Assembly: GCA_015179045.1 (NCBI GenBank)
Contig: WHUZ01000066.1
Span: forward strand, 124,001 to 188,000
From: Kalaharituber pfeilii
Taxonomy: Eukaryota > Ascomycota > Pezizomycetes > Pezizales > Pezizaceae
Direction of reading: 5' to 3'
DNA length: 64,000 nt
In this document: positions 11,903 to 23,350 of the stretch, piece after piece
Layout: the number at the start of each line of letters is the position of its first letter
How positions within the stretch are numbered: the stretch's first letter is position 1
Notes under the pieces: model-generated
Database searches by the model: none
Told to the model about the DNA's origin: nothing
The model's input: the letters and a program-made list of their open reading frames with translations, nothing else
Position numbers and translations under genes: made by a program

Positions 11903-12447
11903 GCACATGGATGACAAGCTTTAGCTGAAGCCTCAATTCTAGGATGGCTGAACGTATATTGTTCTCGTGCGCAGACTATTATTTTTCAACAGACTGGTTG
12001 CAGAATATTAAATATTCGGCTGAGCAACCGGCCTCTTTAGGAAACAAGCGCACATGCAGATTTATACCAAGGTAAGCAACGCCCCCAAAAGCACACAGCC
12101 AACAGCAAGGCTGAGTGCATAACAAGACTGGCGTGCACAAATTTTTTTTTTTTTTGTTCTTTACTTGGAATGCCACTTGGGCCACTCAACTGGGAAACAG
12201 CAAGTGCACAAAATGAAAGGCATTCATGCGGTGTACGGTCTACTAGTTATCAGATAAACTGATCCTTCGTAATGTGATTAACGTCCTATCCCGTCACAGC
12301 CCATAGGGCGGCACACGAGTAATGATGTTTGTTTTTTTAAAAAAAAATGTCAATGTAGTTCTGGAGTCTGGTCGAATGGTTCCAATTGCAGGATGGCTCA
12401 GTCTTCCTGGCTGTGCATACTGTACGTAAGCGGTTTGGGTTGCATTA
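11903..12447. other. No gene; tail-1 copy near 12293
   Basis: A plus-strand tail-1 copy at about 12293-12349 reads CACAGCCCATAGGGCGGCAC...GAGTAATGATG followed by a mixed T/A tract. Its TSD is not evident. Nothing else is recognisable. Confidence 0.45.
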
Positions 12448-12968
12448 TCTCTTGGGTGGGCAAAACTTCGCTAAATTCGATCCACTAGTTTCACTACTTT
12501 TGGTCCTTGTCATGCCAATCAATCATATCAAATTTGCAACAACACATTTACTTGTAGGATTGCACTCGCCTACTACGAGGCTGATGAGACTGTATAAGCC
12601 CATATTATATTGGCTGCTAGGACTAACTACATGATCTAATAGTTATGCTGTTGCCATTCTGTGGAAATAGTAAAAACAATACTGGTTCTGACAAAGCGAT
12701 ACACGACATATTGCACAAATTTATAATAGTATTTAATATCTCACTACAAGTGCTTTGACCTTCCTTTCAAGTACTGTAATAAATAACTTCGAGAACGTTC
12801 TAGTAGATATAAAGACATTGAATAGATATGCGCTGTTCCCGTGCCTAAGATATATGTACTGGCCATTGCTTGAGGTCAGGAATTTGATAGTACACAGACC
12901 CTCTTGGCTGGACGCCCCACAGTGAAACTAGTGCATCGAATTTAGCGAAGTTTTGCCCACCCAAGAGA
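12448..12968. mobile_element. TIR element with empty paralogous site
   Basis: Termini of about 48 bp (TCTCTTGGGTGGGCAAAACT... and its inverse) enclose a non-coding interior. The flanks TTTGGGTTGCATTA and TAAACC are contiguous at 28297-28313, which is the unoccupied paralogous site. Insertion is therefore directly demonstrated. The TA-rich target fits a Tc1/mariner or pogo type, but assignment is inference. Confidence 0.8.
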
Positions 12969-13037
12969 TAAACCGTTTTCTGTGAGACATCGCGCCTGGC
13001 TCACCCTCCATCCCTGGGCCCCTAAGAATCCTGCCAT

Positions 13038-13385
13038 ATTTTTTTTTTTTTTTTTTTATCATTACTCGCGTGCCGCCCTAAGGGCTATGGCGAGGGTTTT
13101 TATTAAAAAAATAACCAAAAGAACGAAGAGAAAGTAAGTAACCCTAGATACATGATGCCCGCGGTTTACATAGTGTTGCGGGGGGAATGGCCAGTCCGTC
13201 TCATCTCCCTCCTCATCTCCGTCCCCTATCCGCCTCGTACTGGCTCACTTTCAACCACCTTCCTCCGAGCCGCACCTTGTCGATGTCCTGTTTGTCTTCC
13301 AGATAGACCACTACGGAGCTCGTCTTCTTCCCCTCTCCGACCAGTATGTCTTTCTTTCTCAACCAACGGATCCCGACGACCTATT
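13038..13385 (-). mobile_element. 5'-truncated ORF1-only retroposon, tail-1 end
   Basis: On the minus strand this contains the last ~57 codons of an ORF1/gag-like frame (GIRWLRKKDILVGEGKKTSS ... LGGRWLKVSQYEADRGRR, stop at 13213-13215), then a ~120-bp 3' UTR with AATAAAAACCC, the tail-1 hairpin and A(n). The unoccupied site is at 28371-28380, where GCCATA joins AGCTGAGG directly. No more than 2-4 bp of target duplication is visible. Confidence 0.85.
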
Positions 13386-13626
13386 AAGCTGAGGCTCAAA
13401 AATCTGAAAAAACACCACAACAGGTGATAGAATGTTGGACAAACGTGGGAGGGCTGTACTTAGATTTCCGAGAATCAGCATTTTTTGTCAGAACTTACTT
13501 TGGCCACCTTTTGGTTTGGGGCGACATTATACAGGGGGTGGGTTACTCGGCTGCATGTCTCACACTGCCAAGGGATACGCAATGTTGATCTCGTATAGAG
13601 GTTCGGTCAGAACGTAGGAAAAGCTC

Positions 13627-13640
13627 TGGTTACGAGACTA
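13627..13640 (-). repeat. 14-bp micro-insertion with 10-bp repeats and empty site
   Basis: TGGTTACGAGACTA sits between GGAAAAGCTC (13617-13626) and GGAAAAGCTT (13641-13650). The paralogous segment at 28616-28625 carries one uninterrupted GGAAAAGCTT. The event is thus a gain of 14 bp plus a 10-bp duplication at this locus. Confidence 0.8.
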
Positions 13641-13899
13641 GGAAAAGCTTAGAAAGCTTTTCTCCTCACCCCTCCACCAACCCATGCATAGCGCCATAAT
13701 TAAAGGCCCGCCATGCAGCCAGAGGCTAAGTTGTCTCTCAAATTTACATGGGCACCTTTGATAGAGAGCATCGAGTTTAGCTGTAGTGACAGAAAAGTAT
13801 AAATTGGAGATCCATCTTACATATACAGTCAATTTCGAGGAATAATAGAGCACAACCTATCTATTACTTATTACTGGATGCCTTTAAGCGAAACGCAGA

Positions 13900-16800
13900 A
13901 TGGAATTGGAAGGACTCCCGCGCCTGCCTCGGCGCTCCTCAACAATGCTCATGGTAGAGCCTAGGCGGAGTTATACCTTGCAGTTTAAGCGCGGCGGTAA
14001 ATCTGAGTCCGGCCTTGCGGCCCAAACCTTCGCAACTCAACCGGGAATTCGCATGGAGCACCACAGCACCGACCAAACTCTGGTAACATGATTTCCTTTC
14101 ACTTTTTTGACGAGCCATCATGTTACTAATTTTGTTCTGTATCTAGAATGGAACTGTCGAAACTTTGAAAATATTTTCCTCACTTCAGCGTTCACGAACT
14201 ACTGAGGAAATGGATCCCTGTGAGATCAGTTTGAGAGCCGATCGCGAAACCTCCATGGAAAGTGCAGATTCGGAATCTGAAAACGCGTCGGAATCTGGTG
14301 GTCCATTGATTAGATGGGTGTTTGTACCCAGTTTAAATCCTCATGACTGGCAGATATAAAGTGACTGTTACAAGACGCTAACACTGAATGTGGTGCGGCA
14401 CAACTAGACACCTGCATCAGGCGAATGTAATGGATTTGGAGAGCTTCCGAGTAAGTACATTCACCTAGCAATTGATTCATTTCCTGACCAGAGTCACAGA
14501 AAGTTGCGTTGAAACAACCTGGGCTCAGGGGTGATGATTGGTTAATGATGAACGACCTATTCGACAAGGCCTGCAGTCGGGAAAAGCCCATCATGGGCAC
14601 CAACCGCTTTCGCTGTTTACAGCTCGATGTTCTTGAGGTTCACCATCCGTACTCAAACGATGAGACCACAGTGGCGCATGATTGCAACAGACGTGATAAT
14701 GCAAAATTTATATGTTTCCCCTATTTCTCACTGCAGCAATTGACCTCATCCAAGACTCACGTTGATATTCCAGCCCAGAGATCCGCGACACGGATGCATC
14801 TGACAAGAACCCTTTTACAATTCCATTACGATATGGAATCTACAGAGGAACAGGATCGACATAAGGCCCGGAAGCAGCAAACAGAAACGCAAGACTCTAG
14901 AATGGTTCATGTTCCACACCTTTGGGTGGTGACTTGTGGTAAAGGTAAGTCGAGTTCGGTCATCCTAATTGGATCAAAAGGAAACAACATTAAGGTGTCA
15001 ACCGGATCTTGAGCTAGATTTACTCTTGACATGCGCAACAATGCCACTACAACAGCTCCTCGGGAGAAACATCATTGTGGATGACAAAAGTCACACCGGG
15101 GATAGAGTTGTCACCATAATAAAACTTACCAACTTCTACACCGGGCGCTCAACCGCCATCTCCCTGCGCCCGGATAAAACATGGCTTGTAAGGCGCATCC
15201 CACGAAACCTCCCTGTTCTCTGCTAATGAAGCTTCCTGTTAGGAGTTTCGGTACCGAGTCGACGTCTTAAATTTAGCAGGATTAATTTCATTCCGCACAT
15301 TTGAAGATCTTCAATTTACCTCCTCGAGTGGGCGGGTGATAACCGAAGCGGAATGGCCCTCTTTGGTCAGGTCGGCTAACGAGATTGAACTGACATATCA
15401 GCTTCTATCAGGGGAGCAAAGGTACCTGGAAGATGGCCGGTCACACTACTCTGGTACAATTACTGGTGATAGAGTGTTATCGAGGTCACAATCTCGCGAT
15501 CAAGCGCTTGTCCGTCGGGACCCTCGGCCGGAAGGCATGAGCTACCTGGCTCCGGGTCACTGGCTGTCCCCCGGGACGCAGGCTACCTCATCCTCTTCGC
15601 GCCAACATTCCTATTCCTCACGCAACCAGGAACTACCTGCTGACCCGCCGGGCGCTTACTGGTCCTATCGGATTCCTACGCCTCCGCCCGCTCCCCCTGC
15701 GTCGGCGCCGCCTCCTTGGGCTCCTGTTATCCGACCTGGAACTTATGGCTACCCACCACCAGACGGTTACTACCAGCCTCACCCATCGCTACTGCCAGGG
15801 CCTGCCGCACCTGGCGCTGCACCTCTTCCTCCGCCTCCTCCTTTTCCTCTTCCTCCTTTTCTTACTCCTCGGCCTCCTCCTCCTCCTCCTCCTCCTCCTC
15901 CTCCTCCTCATTCTCATCCTCATCCTCCTCCTCCTAATCCTCATCCTCCTCCTCCTCCTCCTCCTCCTCATCCTCCTATTGTCACGTCTGCGCCCTATAG
16001 CTACGCAGCACCAAGCGGTGATTACTCATCTCTCCCAGCACAACCGCCCAGGCATGCTTCTGGGCCATCTGCTGTTGCCCCAAAAGCTGATGGTGACTTA
16101 TTTGCTCCAGCGCTACTTGCTCGCGCTCGCTCTTCGTCAGCGCCACCACAATTATCGCCATACGCGCCATCACAATCACAACTAAGACGCCAGGGAACCA
16201 CAACGACAATGGGTTCCACTAGCGATGATGGCGAAGAAGTGAACAGCGGCGTCAGTAATACTCTTGAAGTCCCTGGGCGGGCGCAGCCGACTACTAGGCA
16301 AGCAGACAGCGATGCAGACGCAAGCAGCCTCACCAGGCCTAGACAGGCAGGCGCGGACAAGACTACATCACCTGCTACTGACGGCCCACAAATTTCAGGG
16401 AGTCCCCAAATACCAATTGACAGCACCCCAGTGGCGTCACACGCCCCTTTTAGGGCTGAAGGGAGGTCGCAAACCTTGCAGCATACTGATCCTTCGAAAC
16501 AGGTCTCATTTTCGTCCGAACAACCGCAGATACATTACTTGCCACCACAGTGCCTACCTCCAGCGTCATCACAAAGAGCATCATCACCATATAGGCCAAC
16601 ACGAGGGCGGCAACAGTCACAATTCTATCCACCACAATCTTCACGACGGTCACGATCTTATCCAGTAAGGCGGCGAAACCGCCGGCGATCTCATTATCCA
16701 CCACGGTCATCGCAGTCACCCTACATAGTTTATGGTAGTGGGTATCCTGGTTCAGACGGCTCGGAGTCTGAGAATGGGGCGTCGTATGATAGTGAGGATG

Positions 16801-19063
16801 AGGATGAGGATTCTCGTGCTGAATTGCAATCAGATGGAAGATCAGTTTACAACCCCCAATCTAGTCTGTACGGCGATACACATTTTACTGGGCATGCCAG
16901 AAGCCGTTCCGTAGGCGCTCATCCTTCCAAAACCGGAACAAATCCACACACTGACGCGGTCTCTCAGGACTTGTTGGGTGAGCCTCGCCCTCACTCCCGT
17001 GAGGGGGTCCCACACGAAATTTATTATGCACCAGGATTCTTGGCGCAGAAACAGGAGCACCAAGCACAGAGAACGGCGGCCTCGCGGCCTGAGAACCCGC
17101 CTGGGAAGTCTAGAGAATCACAATATCTTCTTCCTGCGCCGGGCGGTACGATAGGGTCAGACCCATCTGGCCCAGTTACTCATATTGCAGGCCCAAGACT
17201 ATCTCCTGACCCCCCTGGTGACACTGCAGCTCACGTTCCACCATGCTTTTTGTGGCCCATTCATAAAGACTCTACCAATGTATCGATGCCCTCCGACACC
17301 ATCTCTCCGCTCGGCATTGACAGTACCCGTGCAGCCCCTGTCGGTAACTCGAAGGGAAAACTCCCGATGGCCTCAATTTCGTCAATGGTGAGCCAAACAC
17401 CGAACATGGAATCACTGCAAACGATTCTGAAAGACATCGAGCGTAGTTTGAAAGAAGATCAGGACCCTGAGATAAAGCGTTTGTATGACAATATGTATTT
17501 CTCTGGTTACCGGATTGTTGAGATGCAATTAAAGAATGGGAACCTCAGAGAGCCCCGAGCTACAGTTGAGAATAGCCAAATATCACTCTTACAAGATGAG
17601 ATTTTTAACTTAGCCGGGGAGACACTGGCATTCTTCGTCCCTGTGGACATCAACTCGGACCTGGTCTTCAAGTACTGGGGCGCTGTAACGGCTATTATCC
17701 AGGTATATTCCCCCACTTTATCAATCTCGCTAGCAGCAAAAGAGTGGACGCCAGAAGCTTCTTCTTCAGACATTTACTAACATGGTGACGGATTAGAGAA
17801 GTGCAAGGTTGACTGAGTTCCAACTCGGAGGTATCGTAGACAGCCTCCGGTGCATTGCCAACAAAGCAAAAGAAATACGCAGGGGCGTCTCGAATACGAC
17901 TACCACTGACCATCCTTCATATTACTGTGTCCCTTCGGCGCTGGTGGAGGCATTTCGATTCCATCTGCGGACATTAATTTTCTATTCAGCCGGTGGTCAC
18001 CAATTTGAAGCTGGAGGCTTTAATGCGCGCCAATGTATCAAGTGCATGCAGAAGGGCGTGTATCAGCTCTTGATGATGCTGCGCGTCGGTGATTGCAATC
18101 AGGGTGCAGCCTACGAACCCGTAGGTAGAGATAGGCTTGTCGGAATAATTTTGCAGAATCTAGTTCCTACATCGGCAATTGATGATAGGCTGCAGCTAGA
18201 GGCAGAAATACCCGGATTTGATCCATTGATTTATTACTCAGAAAAAGTGAAGAAATTGGTAAGGCGGAAGTCTATTCTTTGCTGGTGGACGCTGATGTAG
18301 ATACCCGTTGTAGAATTTTCAAATTCAGAGACGACCGCGGAGGCACCTGCTCGAAGATGTGCAAAGCCTGGCCCAGGATCTGGACATAGTTCACAAAATT
18401 TTGGCGGAACAGCAGCACTGTGTAAATTTTGCGGAGCTTTATGCACAGCCCCAACAGAATCCACCATATCAGCTTTGTCAGAGCCTTCTTATCCGCAGGA
18501 GGAACTGGTTGAGAGGGCTTCAGGCGAATGTGAACAAGCTGCCGAATCAAGTAAGTGATTCACTCATGCATATGTACAGCCTGATTACTCTAGCACCGAA
18601 TTCAACATTTCGTATTTAACATAATTACCTCGGTAATTTTGTCGTTTATGCACAGAACTAAAACATCTTCTCATTTTGTACATAGCTATCCCAATTACTG
18701 GACGCGAAAAAGGACAATAAGGACAAGGCGATCCTCGCATTCACTACTGTGACTGTGATATTTCTACCACTTTCTTTTGTCACCAGCTATCTCGGCATGA
18801 ACACAACTGGTATTAGGGATACCGAACATGGAGTCACTCTATTTTGGGCTGCAGCAATACCTGTAACATTTTGCACAGTGGTGGTGACAATGTTGGTTGC
18901 ATATCACTGGGAGAGGTTGAGGGACATGGTTGAGGAGAACGAGTGGTTCACAAGGTGCGAACCTGTACGAGCCTTCATGCCTGGATGCTCAGAACGCACT
19001 AACGAATCCATAAGGCCAATGATGAGGACTGGCAAGCTCAAGGAAAGCAAGCATGGTGTATAA
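13900..19063 (+). CDS. CorA-like metal ion transporter, copy 1 (10 exons)
   Basis: The product is a large membrane protein of about 1,490 residues with the C-terminal two-helix module of the CorA Mg2+/divalent cation transporter superfamily. Predicted exons: 13900-14082, 14147-14319, 14408-14450, 14500-14944, ~15011-15187, 15243-17702, 17797-18258, 18329-18550, 18686-18954, 19015-19063. The last large exon gives a first membrane helix ending YLGMNTTGI (the GMN signature) and a second helix FWAAAIPVTFCTVVVTMLVA, then a short basic tail. Exon 3 joins exon 2 to read RWVHLHQANVMDLESF, typical of fungal CorA-like N domains. Exon 6 encodes ~820 residues, mostly Pro/Ser/Arg-rich and presumably disordered, with CTC-repeat polyproline at 15868-15970. 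Every exon has a counterpart in copy 2 with matching phases. The exon 4/5 acceptor is unclear. Ion selectivity cannot be read from sequence. Confidence 0.85.
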
Positions 19064-20355
19064 CGGTGGAATGCCTGATTCTTGGGTTGTAGCAGTTGCA
19101 TGGAGAGACGGAATAGGAAGTGACTTCATATTAAGAATATTGCACAGCCTGGAGCATGCGGCACATCGAGATTCATGAATTTCTCTGTTTTAAATCAACC
19201 ATGTGCTATTCCTTTGCTTCTATAGGTTTGTTATGCAGGCAATACGCCATAGGTTTCCAGTCCATGTAAGATCCGTGACCCAAAATGTTCAATGAATCGC
19301 ACAGCGTAGTGTCATAACCTTTCGTAGAAAAGAATATGTAGCAGTTTCTGTTGTATGGACATAAGTATTTGGCAATATCTACATCCTCTTTGTACCCCGA
19401 GATCTCAATTATAAATAGGTCTTAAATTTCTTCCTATACGTAGGTCGAACTTTAATCGATTGACTTTGTCCTTCCTCTAACACGCCAAAATGGACGAACT
19501 GGGATATTATCACTAGGCATTCAGTGTGTGTAATCACAGCATATGCCCCGTTGGTGTCGTTTATGTTTATGAGTAAATTTCCAAGGATGTGAATCTCAAG
19601 GGACAATTGAGGCAAGATGTCTGGCTTTCGTTTAATAGAGACCTGAACTGGCGGGTTTGGCGCTCGTCAGGGTGCGGTACACGAGCAAGTGACCTCTCTG
19701 CGAAATGAAAATGTTGGAGATAGGCGTATATACGCCCGAGTTGCTATCATCCACTGAGTAGCTGTAAGCGCGATGTTGGTTGTTGTCATTCATTTCCCAT
19801 GGGCGCTTTTATCGCTCTACTACACTGTTGTCTCCGTGATATACCCAACGAGGTATATGGCTTGCGTGGGGCGAAGCTTTGCTTATTGCTCTATTATTAT
19901 TGAGGGGGTAAGCAATGAGTCTCTATGGTCGATAAGCGAGAATTGAAAAATCTATATCATTAATCTTTTTTCCAAATAACCATACAGGATTTGAACTTTC
20001 ATTGTTAAGTTACGTGCCATCTTTGCCCTCTTAAGGAAAAAAAAAAAAAAAAAAAAAAAACTGTAGATTCTGATTTAATATATGAGAAACAGTGAGCGAC
20101 AAGCCAGGCGCCAAGCACTGGTTTCTATGTAGATATATGGAAAATTCGCTGCTAGGTAGCAACGCCGACAGTATGATACGTAGTCTTCACCCAAAAAGCT
20201 TAAAAATTGGTAATGGAATTAGCCTCTTCCCCAGCAACTTTAATTCGATTGCTGTGTCTTTGGAATGCCAAAATTCTACGTATCATATGATCAGGAAACA
20301 TATACCTACAATTCTCACCCCACCTTCCAGCAGCCGCTCGGAGAGCCCTTCTACT
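19064..20355. other. 3' flank of CorA gene 1, no further gene
   Basis: An A run of about 22 lies at 20038-20060 without a recognisable retroposon tail before it. From about 20098 to 20355 the sequence matches 28703-28921 with small rearrangements. No gene is seen. Confidence 0.45.
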
Positions 20356-20907
20356 AGTGCCGGCACCATCATCACCGAACACACCACCACCGTCGCCACA
20401 CAAGCCAAGACGGAAGCTTCCGACCCAGCAAGAAGCGTTCCGGCGACACCGTGCCACCACCAAGACCTCTGTCAAGACTGGAATCGTTGTACATGGGGTA
20501 GCATTGAGGAAGGATCTGGGGAACGTACAACGATGGCTGGTTGCAGACAACAAGGACCTGAAGAAGGTGGTTGGGATCCGTTGGTTGAGAAAGAAGGACC
20601 TACTAGTTGGAGAGGGGAAGAAGACGAGCTCCATAGTGGTTTATCTGGAAGACCAACAGGACATCGACAAGGTGCGACTCGGAGGAAGATGGTTGAAAGT
20701 GAGCCAGTACGAGGCGGATAGGGGACGGAGATGAGGAAGGAGATGAGATGGACTGGCCGCTCCCCCCGCAACACTATGTAAACCGCGGGCATCATGTATT
20801 TAAAGTTGCTTACTTCTTTCGTTCTTTTTGGAGTTTTTTAATAAAAACCCTCGCCATAGCCCTTAGGGCGGCAAGCGAGTATTGATATAAAAAAAAAAAA
20901 AAAAAAA
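20356..20907 (+). mobile_element. ORF1-only retroposon, tail-1, empty site at 28924
   Basis: The element carries an ORF1/gag-like frame (20357-20734), a ~125-bp 3' UTR with AATAAAAACCC, the tail-1 hairpin and an A run. At 28915-28935 the flanks CTTCTACTAG and TCCCTC are continuous, which gives the pre-insertion state. The TSD is at most AGT. No ORF2 is present. Confidence 0.85.
20357..20734 (+). CDS. ORF1 (gag-like) of non-LTR retroposon
   Basis: This 125-residue open frame is the 5'-truncated ORF1 of the element. An N-terminal Pro/Ser/Arg stretch precedes a compact block: GIVVHGVALRKDLGNVQRWL, then KKVVGIRWLRKKDLL, EGKKTSSIVVYLED and VRLGGRWLKVSQYEADRGRR to the stop. Alternating beta-like strands and basic residues suggest an RNA-binding fold like those in LINE ORF1 proteins, but this is inference. 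The block is repeated at 13.2, 36.5, 42.8, 43.3 and 55.5 kb. The start codon is probably not native because the element is truncated. Confidence 0.7.
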   Translation: MPAPSSPNTPPPSPHKPRRKLPTQQEAFRRHRATTKTSVKTGIVVHGVALRKDLGNVQRWLVADNKDLKKVVGIRWLRKKDLLVGEGKKTSSIVVYLEDQQDIDKVRLGGRWLKVSQYEADRGRR

Positions 20908-20909
20908 GT

Positions 20910-21695
20910 CCCTCAGCGGTCCCTCCGGTTCTATTCACGTCCCTCAGTTTTCGCGATGATCATTTACCGCGGCCGTATCGGGGATCAATTGGCATCTAGA
21001 GCAGGGGCAATTTGTTTTCGACACAAATTTCTTACATCACATTTCCTTTCTGCATTCCCGGTCCATTAACGTCAGCTCGTTGTAACCAATTGCGTTAACG
21101 CCTCCTCTTAGAGCACAACAGTCTCCCTAGTCTGGTTGCGCTGCCCCCTGTTAGCCCAAACCCTGCACGATTCCGGTTCCACAATATATAGAGTACACCA
21201 CCACAGTAAACATACTCGCCTAAGACTTTTATATACACGTTCAGTAAACTCCTTCATACCATATACATAAACATCTTGATATACGTCCATAGTTCGTAAA
21301 CATTTATAGAAAAAGCGATTACTGTAATAGTAATATCAAGTTCTTCTCTTACTATTACCCATTTTGTTGGAAAAGCGGTAAGGCGACAGGTGCGAGAAGC
21401 GGTAAAGTGACTGATGCGAGGAGCAGTAGAGCGATTGGTGCGAGGAGTGCTGGAGCGACTGGTGCAAGGAGCAATGGAGCAATGGAGCAACTGGTGCAAG
21501 AGGAACTGGCTGCCAGGGGCCAGAAGAAGGACGGTCAAGAGATGCACCTGAGAAGGGAGCAATCAGCACCAGCGAGCAGCGAGCTTAAGCAAAAAGAAAA
21601 GCTGGGGGTGGCTATGCGACTGGCATGAATTTTCGTATATTAGTCAGCACGTCAGCAAGTGTCCCTTCTAGATGCCATACCACAACCCGACGTGT
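20910..21695. other. Duplicated intergenic segment
   Basis: Bases 20908-21215 are closely similar to 28925-29590, except that the latter carries a hAT-like MITE. Downstream, 21330-21560 is a simple pattern of GCGA/GGTGCGAGGAGC repeats with no convincing gene. Confidence 0.6.
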
Positions 21696-22490
21696 CACCA
21701 CCTCCCGACGCACGTTTTACACCAAAACTGAGCATGCGCGACAACATATAGCTCAACCAGAATAGAATTTTGTATGCGCTCTTCAGGAGAAATAAATAAA
21801 GCGTTATTCTTCACCTTTAATCCCTCTATTTGCACTGAAAAGACATTGTGGTTGATTAATGGCACCATGAGTTTTTCATTGATGTCTTGGCATGCATGTA
21901 TATGGAATTCCATACAAAGTGAACTGGGGGGTAGAATGCAGAACTTCTCTTCAACGCTCACCATAATGGCTATAGAGTTGTGGCTAGAGAGTCTCCCCAA
22001 TAGGCCTCTTGTTAATTAGTGCTTCAATTGGCTTAATGTTGCTTAATGCCTAATTTATATATCAAATTGCCATTTCAGGTAGTTCTCCTATATAATTATT
22101 GCATACAGTTTCTATGAATGAATTTTGTGAATAACTCCACCACTTCTTGAGAAGTTTTCTTGGTATGCTTCTCACATCTTTGAATAAGATAAAATATTGA
22201 TATTCAAGTGTCCTACTACTTTTATCAAATTTACTTCAGGTATGATAAGTGCAATTCAATACTAGTGATATCACAGCGAAAAATATATGCCAAGCCTATG
22301 CCAATTTATGGTAAGAACTTCATAAATGATAAATCCCTTCAAAGCAACATATCTGAAGAAGCTGAGGTGTGGAATATGAAATAGTCCTTAATTTAACTGC
22401 TCTACAACTTGCATACAAATTCTATTCTGGTGGTTGAGATATATGTTGTCGGGCGCGGTCAGTTTTGGTGTAAAACGTGCGTCGGGACTA

Positions 22491-23264
22491 CAGTCTAACC
22501 TTGCTATACCGGACCTCGCTATACCGGAAACCTTGCTATACCGGATGGCCTCTGATTCGGACAACCGTTTCCCATACAAATTGCCCTTGCTATACCGGAC
22601 GCCCTAACAATACCGGACCGGACAAAAACCTCCAGGCAACTACCCCCCTGTCTCCATACAAATAATATTTGCTATACCGGACACACTAATACTAATACAT
22701 CTTAGACTACCCCACTTTACTTACCACTTAGACTGGTTGTTTACCACTCTGCTGCTGTCAATGCTAACTACCACTACTGCTGCCGTTACTGCTGCCATCA
22801 CTGCTGTCACCGCTGCTGCTATCACTTGCTACCGATGCTGCCACCACTGCTGCCACTACTGCTGCTGCCACTGCTGTCACCATTGCTGCTGCCACTGCTG
22901 TCGCTGCTGCTGCTGGGAGACTAGAACATTCTTGTAGAGTTTGCTGCTTCTTTGGCGTGAATTGATAGGCTTTTAGAGAAACAGTCAGAGTAGCATGTTT
23001 TGGCTCTAGTGAATGCTTGCATATTTGCTCCCCAGAGCTTTTAAGGCTCGACCTGTTCTAAGTGGTGAGAAGCGATGCATATTGAATAGACTTTGATTGA
23101 GTTAATGTTTGCTGCACTTGTTTATTTCCTACTCCAGTAATTTCTATACAAATTTTGCCGCCCGTTTTTTACAGTTGCCAAGCATTTTATTCTATACCGG
23201 AACCTTGCTATACCGGACAAAAAGTGCCAGATTTTTACTCGTCCGGTATAGCAAGGTTAGACTG
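22491..23264 (+). mobile_element. Pogo-like MITE with CTATACCGGA subterminal repeats
   Basis: Both ends read CAGTCTAACCTTGCTATACC inward and are flanked by TA (22489-22490 and 23265-23266). At least eight CTATACCGGA-type motifs cluster near the two ends, as expected for transposase-binding subterminal repeats. The middle has an imperfect CTG/CCA triplet region at about 22745-22920. No transposase frame is present. It inserted into the TA of the 14-bp motif. Confidence 0.8.
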
Positions 23265-23279
23265 TAGTCTCGTAACCAA
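23265..23279 (+). repeat. 14-15-bp micro-insertion with 10-bp direct repeats
   Basis: TAGTCTCGTAACCA(A) was originally flanked by GCGTCGGGAC on both sides (22479-22488 and 23280-23289); the left repeat is now separated from it by the pogo-like MITE. The other terminus of the host element (21701-21712, reverse strand) has the unbroken version, CGTGCGTCGGGAGG. Confidence 0.75.
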
Positions 23280-23326
23280 GCGTCGGGACGTGGTGCAAGG
23301 CGGAATTACAGGGAAGAGCTAGTCTC

Positions 23327-23350
23327 ATACCAAGCCCCTAGGGCGCTCAG
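23327..23350 (+). repeat. 24-bp form of the micro-insertion motif
   Basis: CTAGTCTCATACCAAGCCCC is followed by TAGG. It begins like the 14-bp motif and continues into the AGCCCCTAGGGC hairpin also seen in tail-1. Related copies lie at 24467-24490 and 47461-47484. No clear TSD is visible here. Confidence 0.45.

Larger units (their letters stand above)
21696..23295. mobile_element. Long-TIR DNA element, copy 1, with nested insertions
   Basis: Termini of about 80 bp, CACCACCTCCCGACGCACG...ACACCAAAACTGAGCATG with AGCTCAACCAGAATAGAATT, recur inverted on the right up to GTGGTG at 23290-23295. The interior has no intact coding sequence. Long TIRs suggest a MULE-like non-autonomous element, but no target duplication could be fixed. 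The right terminus was later split by a 14-bp micro-insertion and a pogo-like MITE. A second copy starts at 26044. Confidence 0.65.

Noticed and set aside
13226..13420. Minus-strand frame of 64 codons across the ORF1 fragment
   Set aside because: It is the +1 shadow of the real ORF1 frame, whose conserved block matches the other copies.
15716..16209. Open frames on both strands in the polyproline-coding region (Ser-, Leu- and Arg-rich)
   Set aside because: They are shadow frames of the CTC repeat inside CorA exon 6; composition is explained by the repeat.
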